The notes under the pieces were generated by a model that made no database searches, was not told the origin of the DNA, and worked only from the letters and a program-made list of their open reading frames with translations. A stretch of 64,000 nucleotides of DNA. Source: Galeruca laticollis (lineage: Eukaryota; Arthropoda; Insecta; Coleoptera; Chrysomelidae). The stretch lies in the NCBI GenBank assembly GCA_963921935.1, contig OY998175.1, positions 292,276,246-292,340,245 of the forward strand, in the 5' to 3' direction. The translations under genes were made by a program, and so were the position numbers. Position 1 is the stretch's first letter, and each line of letters begins with the position of its first letter. Below, piece after piece: positions 30,547 through 41,519 of this stretch.

Positions 30547-31233
30547 TCACTTAAGAAGACAGTTTATTAGTGGAGAATTCCCTAGATTTAACTGTTCATT
30601 GACAACTTCATATTGTGGGTTTCTAATTTCCAGTTCTTCAAGGAAATCCAGTTCTTGTTTCTTTCCACAAATATGCAGTACTTCTAGTTTTGTGTTAGGT
30701 GTCAATGAATGATTGGTGTCAAGTAGATGTTTTGCGTAGTGGGATTTATCTGGTTGTTTTAACCTGTATGCTCGTAAGTGCTCACTGTATCGTATTTCAA
30801 AATTCCTAAGGGTCTGACCCAAATAGACAGCATTACATTCTGGACATTTGAGTTTATATATACCTGACTTCTTTAATAGTGGTATTTTTGTTTTTACATT
30901 TAACAATTTTGTACTAACGTTACTTTCTGTTTTAAAAGAAATTGTTGTATTCGTTGCTGAAGATATTATCTTTGAAATATTATTAGAAATATTTCCTGCA
31001 TATGTGATGGTTTTATAAGTTTTAATTTCATTAGCTTGTTTAGGATATATTAGTTGTAATGCCACTTTTTCCTCTTTTTTACTAATTAGCTTATTTATCA
31101 TATCTAATGGATAACCGTTAGATGTTGCTATTTGTCTAATTGTATTATTCTCTCTATCAAAATTACATTTGTTCATAGGAACTGAAAAAGCTCTATGTAT
31201 CATTGAATTATATGCTGCTAGTCTGTGTGACAC
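30547..31233 (-). pseudogene. GIY-YIG endonuclease end of PLE (left arm, copy 3)
   Basis: Open frame of 228 codons in the left arm. It covers the RT-to-nuclease linker (SHRLAAYNSMIHRAF) and the GIY-YIG nuclease (SGIYKLKCPECNAVYLGQT). Compared with the right arm it lacks four codons (RRHL) after LEELEI. The start codon is simply the first Met after the inversion junction; the RT is missing, so it is not a complete gene. Confidence 0.8.
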
Positions 31234-31251
31234 AGGGTGGTTAGGTTAGTT

Positions 31252-32785
31252 TTCTAATAATGTAAGGGATATTGTTAATAATTCAAATTATCTTTTAAAT
31301 GATTACGAAAAGAGGTCTATCATACATAAGAATCCTCATTGTCCACAATTATATGGAACAGTTAAATTACATAAAATAACGAAACCAATTAGACTTGTAG
31401 TCTCTTATGTTAATGCTCCTAATAATATATTGGCAAAGAAGCTCAACAATATACTCAATACTTACGGATATGAATCTCAGTACTCAATTAGAAATTCAAT
31501 AGAACTAATCAAAAAGTTGAAGGCAATCCACTCACAAGATAACTATAAACTCATATCGTTCGATGTAACTAACATGTTTACTAAAATTCCTACTAAAGAA
31601 TGTCTAATACTTGTGAGAAAATTACTAGAAGATAAAAATATTAATCCAGGAATAATATCAGATATACTTAATTTATTTGATGTATGCATTAATCAGAATT
31701 ATTTCACTTTTGATAATAAGATATATATTTAAAATGAAGGTTTACCAATGGGAAGCCCTATATCACCTATTTTGGCAAACATTTTTATGGACAGTTTAGA
31801 AAGAAAGATCTTTGAAAGTAATATTTAGAAAAATATTTTATTTTGGTATATATATGTAGATGACATATTAGCTTGTTTTATGGGTAGTGAACGACAATTA
31901 GATGTATTTTTCAACCACATCAATAATTTACACCCGAAAATCAAATTTACATTAGAAATTGAAGAAAATAGCTCAATCAATTTTCTTGATTTAAAAATTC
32001 AAAGAGTTAATAATGTACTTCATTATTCAATTTACCGAAAACCAACACAAACTGATGTAACAATTCCATTCAATTCTAACCACCCTGTGTCACACAGACT
32101 AGCAGCATATAATTCAATGATACATAGAGCTTTTCCAGTTCCTATGAACAAATGTAATTTTGATAGAGAGATCAATACAATTAGACAAATAGCAACATCT
32201 AACGGTTATCCATTAGATATGATAAATAAGCTAATTAGTAAAAAAGAGGGAAAAGTGGCATTACAACTAATATATCCTAAACAAGCTAATAAAATTAAAA
32301 CTTATAAAACCATCACATATGCAGGAAATATTTCTAATAATATTTCAAAGATAATATCTTCAGCAACGAATACAACAATTTCTTTTAAAACAGAAAGTAA
32401 CGTTAGTACTAAATTGTTAAACGTAAAAACAAAAATACCACTATTAAAGAAGTCAGGTATATATAAACTCAAATGTCCAGAATGTAATGCTGTCTATTTG
32501 GGTCAGACCCTTAGGAATTTTGAAATACGATACAGTGAGCACTTACGAGCATACAGATTAAAACAACCAGATAAATCCCACTACGCAAAACATCTACTTG
32601 ACACCAATCATTCATTGACACCTAACACAAAACTAGAAGTACTGCATATTTGTGAAAAGAAACAAGAACTGGATTTCCTTGAAGAACTGGAAATTAGAAG
32701 ACATTTAAGAAACCCACAATATGAAGTTGTCAATGAACAGTTAAATCTAGGGAATTCTCCACTAATAAACTGTCTTCTTAAGTGA
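31252..32785 (+). pseudogene. PLE polyprotein, RT plus GIY-YIG endonuclease (copy 3)
   Basis: Reads from FSNNVRDIVNNSNYLL through CPQLYGTVKLHKITKPIR, LISFDVTNMFTKIP, a stop at 31730-31732, GLPMGSPISPILANIFMD, a second stop near 31827 and an intact YVDD box (WYIYVDDILACF) near 31850-31876. The last 301 codons (31880-32785) are open and include the full GIY-YIG domain with CPEC and YLG motifs. Two in-frame stops in the RT and the missing N-terminus make it defective. It is the best-preserved family A RT in the window. Confidence 0.88.
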
Positions 32786-33033
32786 TAATTGTAAAGATCA
32801 GCAGATATAGTTTTCCTGGTTTTCTATATCATTGCACAGTTATACTGATCTTAATTGGAAACATGATATCCAGGATATCACCATAGGGCTAATAATATCT
32901 AAGCTTCAATATTTGTAATATCACATCTTCTCCTTTTTTCTATAAACATATATTAAGCCAATCACAAGTTAGGTTACTTCTTGGTCTAGCCAAATATAAC
33001 TACTAAACATCAGGTAGGCATAAAATGAAATGT

Positions 33034-33095
33034 TACTTCTGTCATTCTGACGATGATATTGATTTATCGAAACAATTGTCAATTTTTTAGAATTT
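33034..33095 (+). ncRNA. Hammerhead ribozyme, PLE A copy 3 right
   Basis: Core CTGACGA, stem II GATA/TATC, GAAA and GTC all intact, with the cut expected after 33080. One stem I base differs from copy 1 (TACTTCT for AACTTCT), leaving the pairing in place. Confidence 0.75.
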
Positions 33096-33170
33096 TCAAT
33101 AACTTGTATTATATTGTGGAATTAACTAGAGACCTTGAGTTTCATTTAAAAACACTAATATAATAATCAC

Positions 33171-33644
33171 GTCTATATATTAAGCTTTCCCGGATTGCAT
33201 CAATTTACTCCCTATAATAAACGCTCCAGTAACAGCGTGCAAACCACCCCAAATCGCAATATGTTTCAACTAGTGACCCAATAACAATTTGTCTGATTTA
33301 GTAGCATATAATTGGATGATGCGCTGGTGCGAATGGTGCAGTATAAATCCAAATTTTACGATATCTAAGTACACCACTATCCACTAATCACCTAAATATC
33401 TTATATACATATTTAATTAACCATAACTCTGACTCGGGGATAATAAAGGTGCCGTAGAGATACTAAATTTTCATTTAATAGATAGTCTGGTTTATCGACT
33501 TGCTTTTCCACCACAGTGAACGAGATAAAAGTAGCTTTCAACAGATATGGTTGTTTATTGTTATTGGATATACAGTGTGTTCCTCCGATTTATGTCCTGC
33601 TCAAATTACGTTTAGGATCTAATAAAAATTAATTTAAATTGCAG
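33171..33644 (+). other. Probable intron sequence before the I-BAR exon
   Basis: No supported gene. The last part contains the splice acceptor, with AATTTAAATTGCAG at 33631-33644 directly preceding the exon. Confidence 0.5.
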
Positions 33645-33737
33645 GAGCCGCCGCTGCTTCTAGGATGTACGTAGACGCAATCAGTAAACTGGCTCGACAA
33701 GCTCAACAAGGGACTTGGGGAGGTTCTTCTGACATCG
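33645..33737 (+). CDS. Exon of IRSp53/BAIAP2-like I-BAR protein
   Basis: A 93-base exon bounded by a TTGCAG acceptor and a GTAAGT donor. With a split first codon it encodes AAAASRMYVDAISKLARQ and then AQQGTWGGSSDI. This matches the segment of the IRSp53/MIM homology (I-BAR) domain equivalent to human VAARGYFDALVKMGEL and following GSKELG, and it keeps the insect-type QQGTWGGSSDIG form as I remember it. I-BAR domains bind and bend the plasma membrane outward in filopodia and couple Rac/Cdc42 to actin through an SH3 domain. Exon length is a multiple of three, with phase 1 at both ends. No other exon of the gene was recognised in the window, so the flanking introns would exceed 26 kb on the right and 33 kb on the left. 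Confidence 0.82.
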
Positions 33738-34600
33738 GTAAGTACACAATGCACCTTGCTATTTTCCACCGACGCTTTCAACGCTATCCCCTTATTCGTT
33801 ATTGACCTTAAAAAATATAATGGAACTCTAGAGATTTATTCCCAGAACCGTAGCGAAATGCGGAAGGCAATCGTATCTATTGAGAACATTTTATTGGAAG
33901 TTATAATTCCTTTGAAAACTTACCGTCAAAAGTTGCTGCTCTTTCAGCGCAACTAAAGGATGAAGTGACCTTTATAGTGTAAATTTGGTTATTTTATTTT
34001 TGCGGTTATTTGTTAATAAACTGTGAAAAATGTAAAAATTGGTGACAGTAAGTATACAAATAATATAATAATCAGTTCATACATTCTACATAACAGACTC
34101 AATTCTGCGTCGTATTTACAATTTTTTAATGATGACCATTTACTACTGCCATTGCTCGACCGACTTCCAATAACGGCAATATTGACTTGTTGTTTCCAAA
34201 ATTATGGTAGATAAGTTAAAACTTCATTGAATCAAAAATTTTCCGACTGTTGGATTGGAAGACGTTGAACCGTACTATGGTCTCCTAAATAACCAGATTT
34301 AAATTCTTTATAGACAAAAACATACTAATATTGCTTTGTTTATTCCAAAACTTTAGAATTAAATATGAAATCATGTATAGTCTGAACAATGTCTAATCGC
34401 TAATGTAGTCTGCTAAACTGGCACGTGTGGCGGACTTCATGAGCTCAATATATTAAAAGAAACAGTCCTACTGTTAAATGATAATCATTGGAAAAAATCA
34501 CACTGTTATCTTACTTGTTGATATGTCCAAACAATAAAAGTTTCTTGATCCCAATTTATTATGTCATTCATAAGGAGACATGACAAGAAGAATACATGTT
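33738..34600 (+). other. Probable intron after the I-BAR exon
   Basis: AT-rich with no supported gene. The 66-codon frame at 33756-33956 is helical and charged but begins 19 bases beyond the donor site and matches no family I can name. Confidence 0.45.
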
Positions 34601-35285
34601 AAAATAAACGGTTTTAAGGATTGAAACTAACTTTTCCGCATCTGTGGCCCTGAACAATATTCTATCATAAAATTGTTATTTGTATACACTTCGGGGGATG
34701 TATCGTGCTAACAAACCGAAATTTCTCCAAAAATAACCAAAAATTCAGTGAGTATATCTGGATGTATAGGACCCCCTGTACTCGCTCTAGTCAACTGAAA
34801 ATAAATAGGATAGGTGCATCTATGAGACACCTTGAACAATATTCAATCATATAGTTGATCAATCGGATACTCTCTGGAGGCTATATCGTGCTAACAAACT
34901 GAAAACTCTCCAAAAATGACAAAATTTGGTACTTCAAGTACCATAGCACCCGTTGTACTGGCTTTACTGAGTTGAATATCAATAGGGTTCATCTTTGAGA
35001 TGCTCTGAATAATACCCAATTAAAAAATTGGTCACTTGTATATACTCCGGAGATTGTATCGTGCTAACAAACTAAAACTTCTCCAAAAATTACAAAAATA
35101 TCGTACTTAGAGTACTATAGCACCCGTTGTATTGGCTCCGGTGAGCTGAAAATCAATAGCGTTCATCAGTGAGATACCCAGAATAATATGCAATCATAAA
35201 ATTGAAAAATGAGTGAAGTCAGCTGAGTGTACCAGAGAAAAACAATTATCGAAAAGAAACCAAATTTCGTATTTTGGTACAAGAA

Positions 35286-35345
35286 TTTATTATTAGCAGA
35301 GTGCTTTCGGTTCAATGATAAACCATCATCAGTGCCCCCTGTAAA
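35286..35345 (-). ncRNA. Hammerhead-like motif, family D left arm
   Basis: On the - strand: CTGATGA (35332-35326), extra T, stem II GGTT/AACC, GAAA, stem III GCA/TGC with loop CTC, then TA as the cut site (between 35294 and 35293). Core and stems II and III fit well. Stem I is weak: only a distant GGGGCA/TGTACC pairing is visible. Confidence 0.5.
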
Positions 35346-35999
35346 AGTAAGAAAATTGATCTTACATTCTCGATATAAAATAAAAGGTTTAGAAGGGCCT
35401 AAAGCCAAATAGATACAATTCACTCACATGGTCAGGGTGTACTCCAAATCCTCACAAATTAGAAGATACATAAAATGAATTAAAATATGTTGCTTGAAAC
35501 ACAGTCACTATTCAATTAAAATAATAATAAAAAGCACACACAACCCATTGTGCAATGGACGAATCCCTAAAATATGGGATAAAATTTAACTCAATACATT
35601 TATTTGTGAGTCAGCTGTTTGACATTTTACAACAATTGTAGAGGATAAGTTGAAAATGAACAATTTTTGAAGGTGTCCTCTTATCCTCTTATCCTCTACA
35701 ATTGTTGTCAAATGTCAAACAGCTGACTCACAAATAATATATTGAGTTAAATTTCATCCCCTATTTTAGGTATTCATCCATTGCACAATGGGTTGTGTGT
35801 GCTTTTTATTATTATTTTAATTAAATAGTGACTGTGTTTCAAGCACTATATTTTAATTCATTTTATGTATCTTCTAATTTGTGAGTATTTGGAGTACACA
35901 CTGACCATGTGAGTGAATTGTATCTATTTGGCTGTAGGCCCTTCTAAACCTTTTATTTTATATCGAGAATGTGAGATCAATTTTCTTACTTTTACAGGG

Positions 36000-36055
36000 G
36001 GCACTGATGATGGTTTATCATTGAACCGATAGCGCTCTGCTAATAATAAATTCTT
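36000..36055 (+). ncRNA. Hammerhead-like motif with mutated core, family D right arm
   Basis: Same as the left-arm motif but GAAA reads GATA (36028-36031) and stem III is GCG/TGC. Probably inactive. Confidence 0.45.
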
Positions 36056-36507
36056 GTACCAAAATACAAAATTTGGTTTCTCTTCGATAATTAATCATAA
36101 AATTGGTGACTTGTTGAACCCCGGAGGCTGTATCGTGCTGCAAAAAATTACAAAATGTCGTACTTCAAGTACCATAGTACTCGTGGTACCTCTTGTGAAC
36201 TGAAAATCAATAGGGATAATATGTGACATGTCCTTAACAATATTCAAACATAAAATTGCTGCATAAAATTGCTGATTTATTGCACTGCGGAGGCTGTATC
36301 GTGCTACCAAGACATGTAAGGAAAAGTGGCCGACGACAACGACGACGACGATGACATACACACAGGATTTATTTTCTAAAAACCATTTTTTTGTGTTGTT
36401 GTTTATGGAAAACGTAAAAATAACTCCAAAAAAATTTCAAAATTGCAACTTTTTTTGGGGTGAACCAATACTTTTCTCGCATATAGAAAGGTTGGACGGA
36501 AAATAAA

Positions 36508-36801
36508 TATAGCATGAATGGATTCAAAAACAAAGATAATATACAGTTAATTATTGCCTGTAAAGTACTATCAAAAATAATAACCAACTCGTTGGCACGA
36601 GTTAAAACTGAAATGTCATTGACCAAAAGTCTTAATAAAATGTGATGATGAATATTCAAATCTAAGACAAATCAGATATGGAGGTACTTGAAGGTAGTGG
36701 GTCCACTTCTCTATCCAAGGTATATTTATGATATATGTTGGAAAATAGGGTTACTAAATAATCGGACTTTCATTCATTTTATTGAAAACTTTCTTTTATT
36801 T
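36508..36801. other. No gene recognised
   Basis: AT-rich spacer. A TTTCTTTTATTT string at 36790-36801 resembles TTTCTTCTATTT at 39228-39239 with one difference and may be the left target duplication of the next PLE. Confidence 0.4.
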
Positions 36802-36899
36802 AGTGTAGCTTGAACACACACAACATAGAATTCCATACTCTAAACATCATGAAACTGTAAGTATCTACATATCAACACACTTTGCACCTCGATTTGAAA

Positions 36900-38825
36900 A
36901 CGTTTCAGACACTAATTTCACAGATAGTGAAATAGAATTTTTAAATAAAGATTTAAAGTACAGCATACCACCAAAATTTACGAATAATATTAAACCAATT
37001 ATAGCTACAGAGTAAGAAATAGCTTTAAAATGTAATTCGAATAATTTTCTTTATGAAAAATTGAAAATTGCCAATTTAATCAACAATATTGAACCTTCAA
37101 AGGTTAAACGTCAAACAAAAAAAGACATTACAGTTTTTAAATGCAATCAAAAAGAAAGTAGAAGATAATAACAGTTACAAAATCTGACAAGGGGAACACA
37201 ACTGTCATATTTACAACTGAAGATTATAATTCAAAGATATACAACTTTATAGAATCTAGCGATGTAAAAGTTCTTAGAGCAGACTCAAAAAAGTTCTCTA
37301 ATAATGTAAGAGATACTGTTAATAATTCAAATTATCTTTTAAGTGATTACGAAAAGAGGTCTATCATACAGAAGAATCATTGTCCACAATTATATGGAAC
37401 CGTTAAACTACATAAAATAACGAAACCAATTAGACCTGTAGTTTCTTATGTTATTACTCCTAATAATATATTGGCAAAGAGGCTTAACAATATACTTAAT
37501 AGTTACGGATATTCATCTAAATACTCAATTAGAAATTCAATAGAACTAGTCAAAAAATTAAAAGTAATCAACTTGCAAGATAACTATAAAATTATTTCAT
37601 TTGATGTTACCAATATGTTCACTAAAATTCCTCCTGAATAATGTCTAATTCTTGTAAGGAAAGTACTAGAAGATAAAAATATTAATCTAGAAATAATATC
37701 AGATATACTTAATTTATTTGATGTATGTATTAATCAGAATTATTTCACTTTTGACAATAAAATATATATTCAAAATGAAGGTTTACCAATGGGAAGCCCT
37801 TTATCACCTATTTTGGCAAACATCTTTATGAACAGTTTAGAAAAAAAGATCTTTGAAAGTAATATTTCGAAAAATGTTTTATGTTGGTATAGATATGTAG
37901 GTGACATATTAGCTTGTTTTATGGGTAGTGAACGACAATTAGATGTATTTTTGAACCACATTAATAGTTTACACCCAAAAATTGAATTTACAATAGAAAT
38001 TGAATGAAATAGCTCAATCAATTTTCTTGATTTAAAAATTCAAAGAGTTAATAATGTACTTGATTATTCAATTTACCGAAAACCAACACACACTGCTGTG
38101 ACAATTCCATATAGTTCCAATCACCCCATATCACATAAACTAGCGGCATATAATTCAGTGATACATAGAGCATTTCCAGTTCCTATGAACAAATGTACTT
38201 TTGATAAAGAGATTAATACATTTTGACAAACAGCAGCATCCAACGGTTATCCATTACATATGATAAATAAGCTAATCAATAAAAAAGAGGAAAAAGTGGC
38301 ATTACAACTAATATTTCCTCAACAAACTGAAGAAAAAAAAACTTATAAAACCATCACATATGCAGGAAATATTTCTAATAATATTTCAAAGATGATATAT
38401 TAAGCAATAAATACAACAATTTCTTTTAAAACTGAAAGTAACGTCAGTACAAAATTGTTAAATGTAAAAACAAAAATACTACCAATAAAGAAATCAGGTA
38501 TAAATAAACTCAAATGTCCAGAATGTAATGCTGTCTATTTGGGTCAGACCCTTAGAAATTTTGAAATTTGATACAGTGAACACTTACGAACATACAGATT
38601 AGAACAACCAGATAAATCCCATTATGCGAAACATCTACTTGACACCAATCATTCATTGACACCTAACACAAAACTAGAAGTACTACATATTTGTGATAAG
38701 AAACAAGAACTGGATTTCCTTGAAAAATTGGAAATTAGAAGACATTTAAGAAACCCACAATATGAAGTCGTCAATGAACAGATAAATCTAGGGAGCTCTC
38801 CACTAATAAACTGTCTTCTTAAGTG
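36900..38825 (+). pseudogene. PLE polyprotein, N-terminal region, RT and GIY-YIG (copy 4)
   Basis: Near full-length family A coding region with many lesions. N-terminal part: NFTDSEIEFLNKDLKY and ILNNIEP-like sequence near 37090. RT: KSDKGNTTVIFTTEDY (37175), HCPQLYGTVKLHKITKPIR (37380), IISFDVTNMFTKIP, GLPMGSPLSPILANIF (37785). The catalytic box reads YVGD (about 37893-37904) instead of YVDD, losing an active-site Asp. The linker and GIY-YIG (SGINKLKCPECNAVYLGQT) follow with stops near 38005, 38225, 38400 and 38568. The GIY signature itself reads GIN. Both enzymes are therefore dead. Confidence 0.85.
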
Positions 38826-39073
38826 ATAATTGTAAAGATCAGCAGATATAGTTTTCCTGGTTTTCTATATCATTGCACAGTTATACTGATCTCAATTGGA
38901 AAAATGATATCCAGGATATCACCATAGGGCTAATAATATCTAAGCTTCAATATTTGTAATATCACATCTTCTTCTTTTTCTATTAACATATATTAGGTCA
39001 ATCAAAAGTTAGGTCACTTCTTGGTCTAGCCAAAAATAACTACTAAACATCAGGTAGGCATCAAATGAAATGT

Positions 39074-39135
39074 AACTTCTGTCATTCTGACGATGATATT
39101 CAGTTATCGAAACAATTGTCAATTTTTTAGAATAT
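39074..39135 (+). ncRNA. Hammerhead ribozyme, PLE A copy 4
   Basis: Core CTGACGA, stem II GATA/TATC, GAAA and GTC intact, with the cut expected after 39120. Stem I outer helix is shortened by a change downstream (AGAATATT). Confidence 0.72.
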
Positions 39136-39239
39136 TCAACAATTTTGTGGAATTAGCTAGAAACAGTGAGTTTCATTTAAAACACTAATATGAGTAGATT
39201 CCACGAAGTAAGGGTCGAGACAGTTAATTTCTTCTATTT

Positions 39240-41519
39240 GATATGAATACTTTGGAAGGTGGATCGTATAGATGTTCGCTATAGGAGAATCTACAGAAGA
39301 CTTATGTAAAGTAACACAAACTTGAATGAATTAAACGACAAGTATTGAGTGTACAGTTTATCATAAATTCCAGCCAAGCGCCTTCAGCCACTAGTCCATT
39401 ATCAAAGGTGTCCTACAAAATTACAGAAGTTGAATAATTGAAAAACAATTTAAAAATATTAAACTTACGTCAAAAAAGTGTCTAAAATCATGAAATTGTG
39501 CAATTGTTCTGTATAAATAGATGGAATTGTTAAAAAATTACAATACTTGTAATTAATTGAAAAATAGTTAAAATTAACCATATAATAAGGGCGTACAATT
39601 ATATTTTTACATGTTTTAAACATTAAATCATCAACTAAATGATATCCTGTCTAAACTGATGACAAGTTTGACATTAATATATGGTGGCTAATATACCGTT
39701 GTACAAGACCACAATATCTGGATAATATTACAACGTGATCTTAAGGTGAACATTGAATCAAGTTATGTTTAAAAACGAGTGAATGAAAATATTACAAATA
39801 GTAAATTGAAATTTGGAATAGTTTTTTTTATGAATGAAGGTACAGTTATGAATAAAATTAAAGCAATAATTAAAAATGTAAACAATTGAAAAAAATCCTC
39901 AAACTTATATGAATAGAAATCACCCTCAACTGATTTTCTAAAGAGAAGTAAGTTAAAGGTTGAATCCATTCCCCAACCAAGAACCAAGCGAAGTAAATCT
40001 ATATGGTAAAGGGATAAAATAAAACAAAAAAACAATTAGTCTCAAATTCATCCATGGAGGAATTGAACTATGTAGTGTCCAGTGGAGGAAAGGCATGCTA
40101 GCAAAGTAAATCCAACCATCAATAGCAGCCTATATGACTTGAATGCACAATTGTCAAGACACCTTGAAAATTGATTGTGTCCTGGTGGATCAAACTATGA
40201 CCCATACATAGCTTGGATTCTTGTGACTAACTTACATCCATACTAGGTATGTATAGGAAAAGAAAAAATCGAAGACAAGTGTAAAGAGGAGAAAAGGGAT
40301 GTAACAATTTGCTCAAATTTATAATTAACTAAGCAATAAAAGACATGAATGCATGTACCAAAAAATAGCGCACCAAATTCATCGAAGAATAATAAATACT
40401 TCATCTTCGATAAGACATTAAATATCTAAGTATGGATATAGATTCAAAAATATAACGAAAAGAACAAAAATCTTGTTATCGGGAACATGCATTTGTATTA
40501 GCTATTTCAATCCGGGAGGTTTCCTTCACAAATTACCACAGAAGCTTTAGTAGTTTTCTATATTTTTATTGACTATTCTTCACAGAGCCTGAAATACCAA
40601 TACCAACAAAGATACATTACAGGAAGTACTACCATTGTTCATTAGTACGTTAAGTAGTGACCTACATAGTTGTGGAAATAACCAATAGATGATGAAATTA
40701 AGATCAAATAATACAAATATAGATTTCTTTAGATAAAGCTCATTCAACTCCTGGACCAACATGGGATATCTTTAATAGAACACTGAAATCAAATGATTAC
40801 TTATAATTGAACCTTCAGCTCTTATTGAACTTTATTCTCATTTAATTATGAATTTATTAAAAGTTTTGATCATCTTACAGTTATTAGCTATCATTATCAG
40901 GTTTGGAAATAAAAATCAATCGTCCAAAATTTAATAACATTTCAACACAATGGAAAAGTTTATTTATTAAACTTACTTTTTGTACATAGCTACAAGCTTG
41001 ACTGGAACTCGGCGTTTTATTAAATATTAACTAGAGTCAAACAGTTTCTCAACAATGAATTAAAATGTAGATGAGCATTTTTTGCATTCGTGACGTGCCG
41101 TTAGCTTTCCAGAAGCACTTTAACGGTGAAAATTGCGCTTTCCAGAACTGGAAACTATATTAATGAAAAGTTGTTTTTGTTCAAAATAGAAAACACAATT
41201 TAATATGAAACATTCTTTGCATCACGAAAGTTAATTTTATTGTCTGGTGCATCTATTAGAGAGTGAAAACTCATTTGTAGGATCTTCGCCTGTCAGAAAT
41301 ATATATGGGTATATTCTACAATAGAAATTACTTCTTAAACGAAGTCTCGAAAAAAATAATAACTTTATTAATTCTGTTTCCATAAATTTTGCATACTCTT
41401 CCAAAAAAACTTTGTGATTTTAGGGAGGTACCTTTTGAGGTAGTCCCAAGCCATGAATTTGCAACATGTTTTTAGAAATAGGTCGAAAATCAATGTGCAT
41501 TTTTTGATAGGTTTAATAT
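39240..41519. other. No gene recognised
   Basis: 2.3 kb of AT-rich DNA with only short unsupported frames on both strands. No paired repeats noticed. Confidence 0.4.

Larger units (their letters stand above)
30135..33158. mobile_element. Penelope-like element with inverted arms, family A copy 3
   Basis: A 3.0 kb insertion with a 12-base target duplication TATAATAATCAC (30123-30134 and 33159-33170). Inverted arms of about 1.07 kb (30174-31245 and 32073-33158) enclose the RT region (31246-32072), which is present once and on +. Each arm repeats the linker, GIY-YIG domain and terminal region. The left end carries the single-sided tail (30135-30173, GACTGTCTCGACCC and onward). The right arm therefore belongs to a 5'-truncated + copy, and the left arm is an inverted partial copy joined to its 5' side. 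A hammerhead motif sits in each arm. Confidence 0.9.
35205..36092. mobile_element. Fold-back PLE-like element (family D) inside tandem-repeat copy B
   Basis: Inverted arms of about 410 bases (35244 to about 35655 and about 35680-36092) around a short loop. A 13-base target duplication AATCATAAAATTG is identical at 35192-35204 and 36093-36105. The left end has 39 unpaired bases (35205-35243), again the one-sided tail. Each arm carries a hammerhead-like motif with CTGATGA. The arms share long identical stretches, including sequence around CCCATTGTGCAATGG. No RT or nuclease is encoded. The structure matches the family A and B Penelope elements although the sequence does not. Confidence 0.72.
34609..36499 (-). 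mobile_element. Tandem-repeat element, copy B (Helentron/HINE-like layout)
   Basis: Opposite-strand copy of the element at 7984-9666. The tail with GCGGAAAAGTTAG lies at about 34609-34650, then about three and a half 174-base monomers (34690-35204). A fold-back insertion follows (35205-36092), then further monomer sequence, the mutated CGT tract and the head (36370-36499). The sequence AAAATAAA occurs on both outer borders (34601-34608 and 36500-36507) and could be an 8-base duplication, though it is low-complexity. Fewer monomers than copy A show that the array expands or contracts. Confidence 0.72.
36802..39227 (+). mobile_element. Penelope-like element, family A copy 4, longest copy
   Basis: A single + orientation copy without a left inverted arm. 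Coding homology begins near 36900, terminal region and hammerhead follow the GIY-YIG domain, and the one-sided tail (TGAGTAGATTCCACGAAG and onward) ends near 39227. The left border is uncertain; it rests on the imperfect 12-base repeat at 36790-36801 and 39228-39239. It lacks the fold-back arrangement of copies 1-3 and retains the most N-terminal coding sequence. Confidence 0.75.

Noticed and set aside
33180..33260. Hydrophobic - strand frame reading GGLHAVTGAFIIGSKLM near the I-BAR exon
   Set aside because: Too short, no start, no splice sites recognised and no family I can name.
33756..33956. Helical, charged + frame right after the I-BAR exon donor
   Set aside because: It lies beyond a strong GT donor and does not match the next I-BAR segment expected (ILKAFYVDLL-type); treated as intron.
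35166..35423. 85-codon - frame with LTFTGGTDDGLSLNRKH
   Set aside because: It translates the fold-back arm containing the hammerhead-like motif and is mirrored in the other arm without coding constraint.
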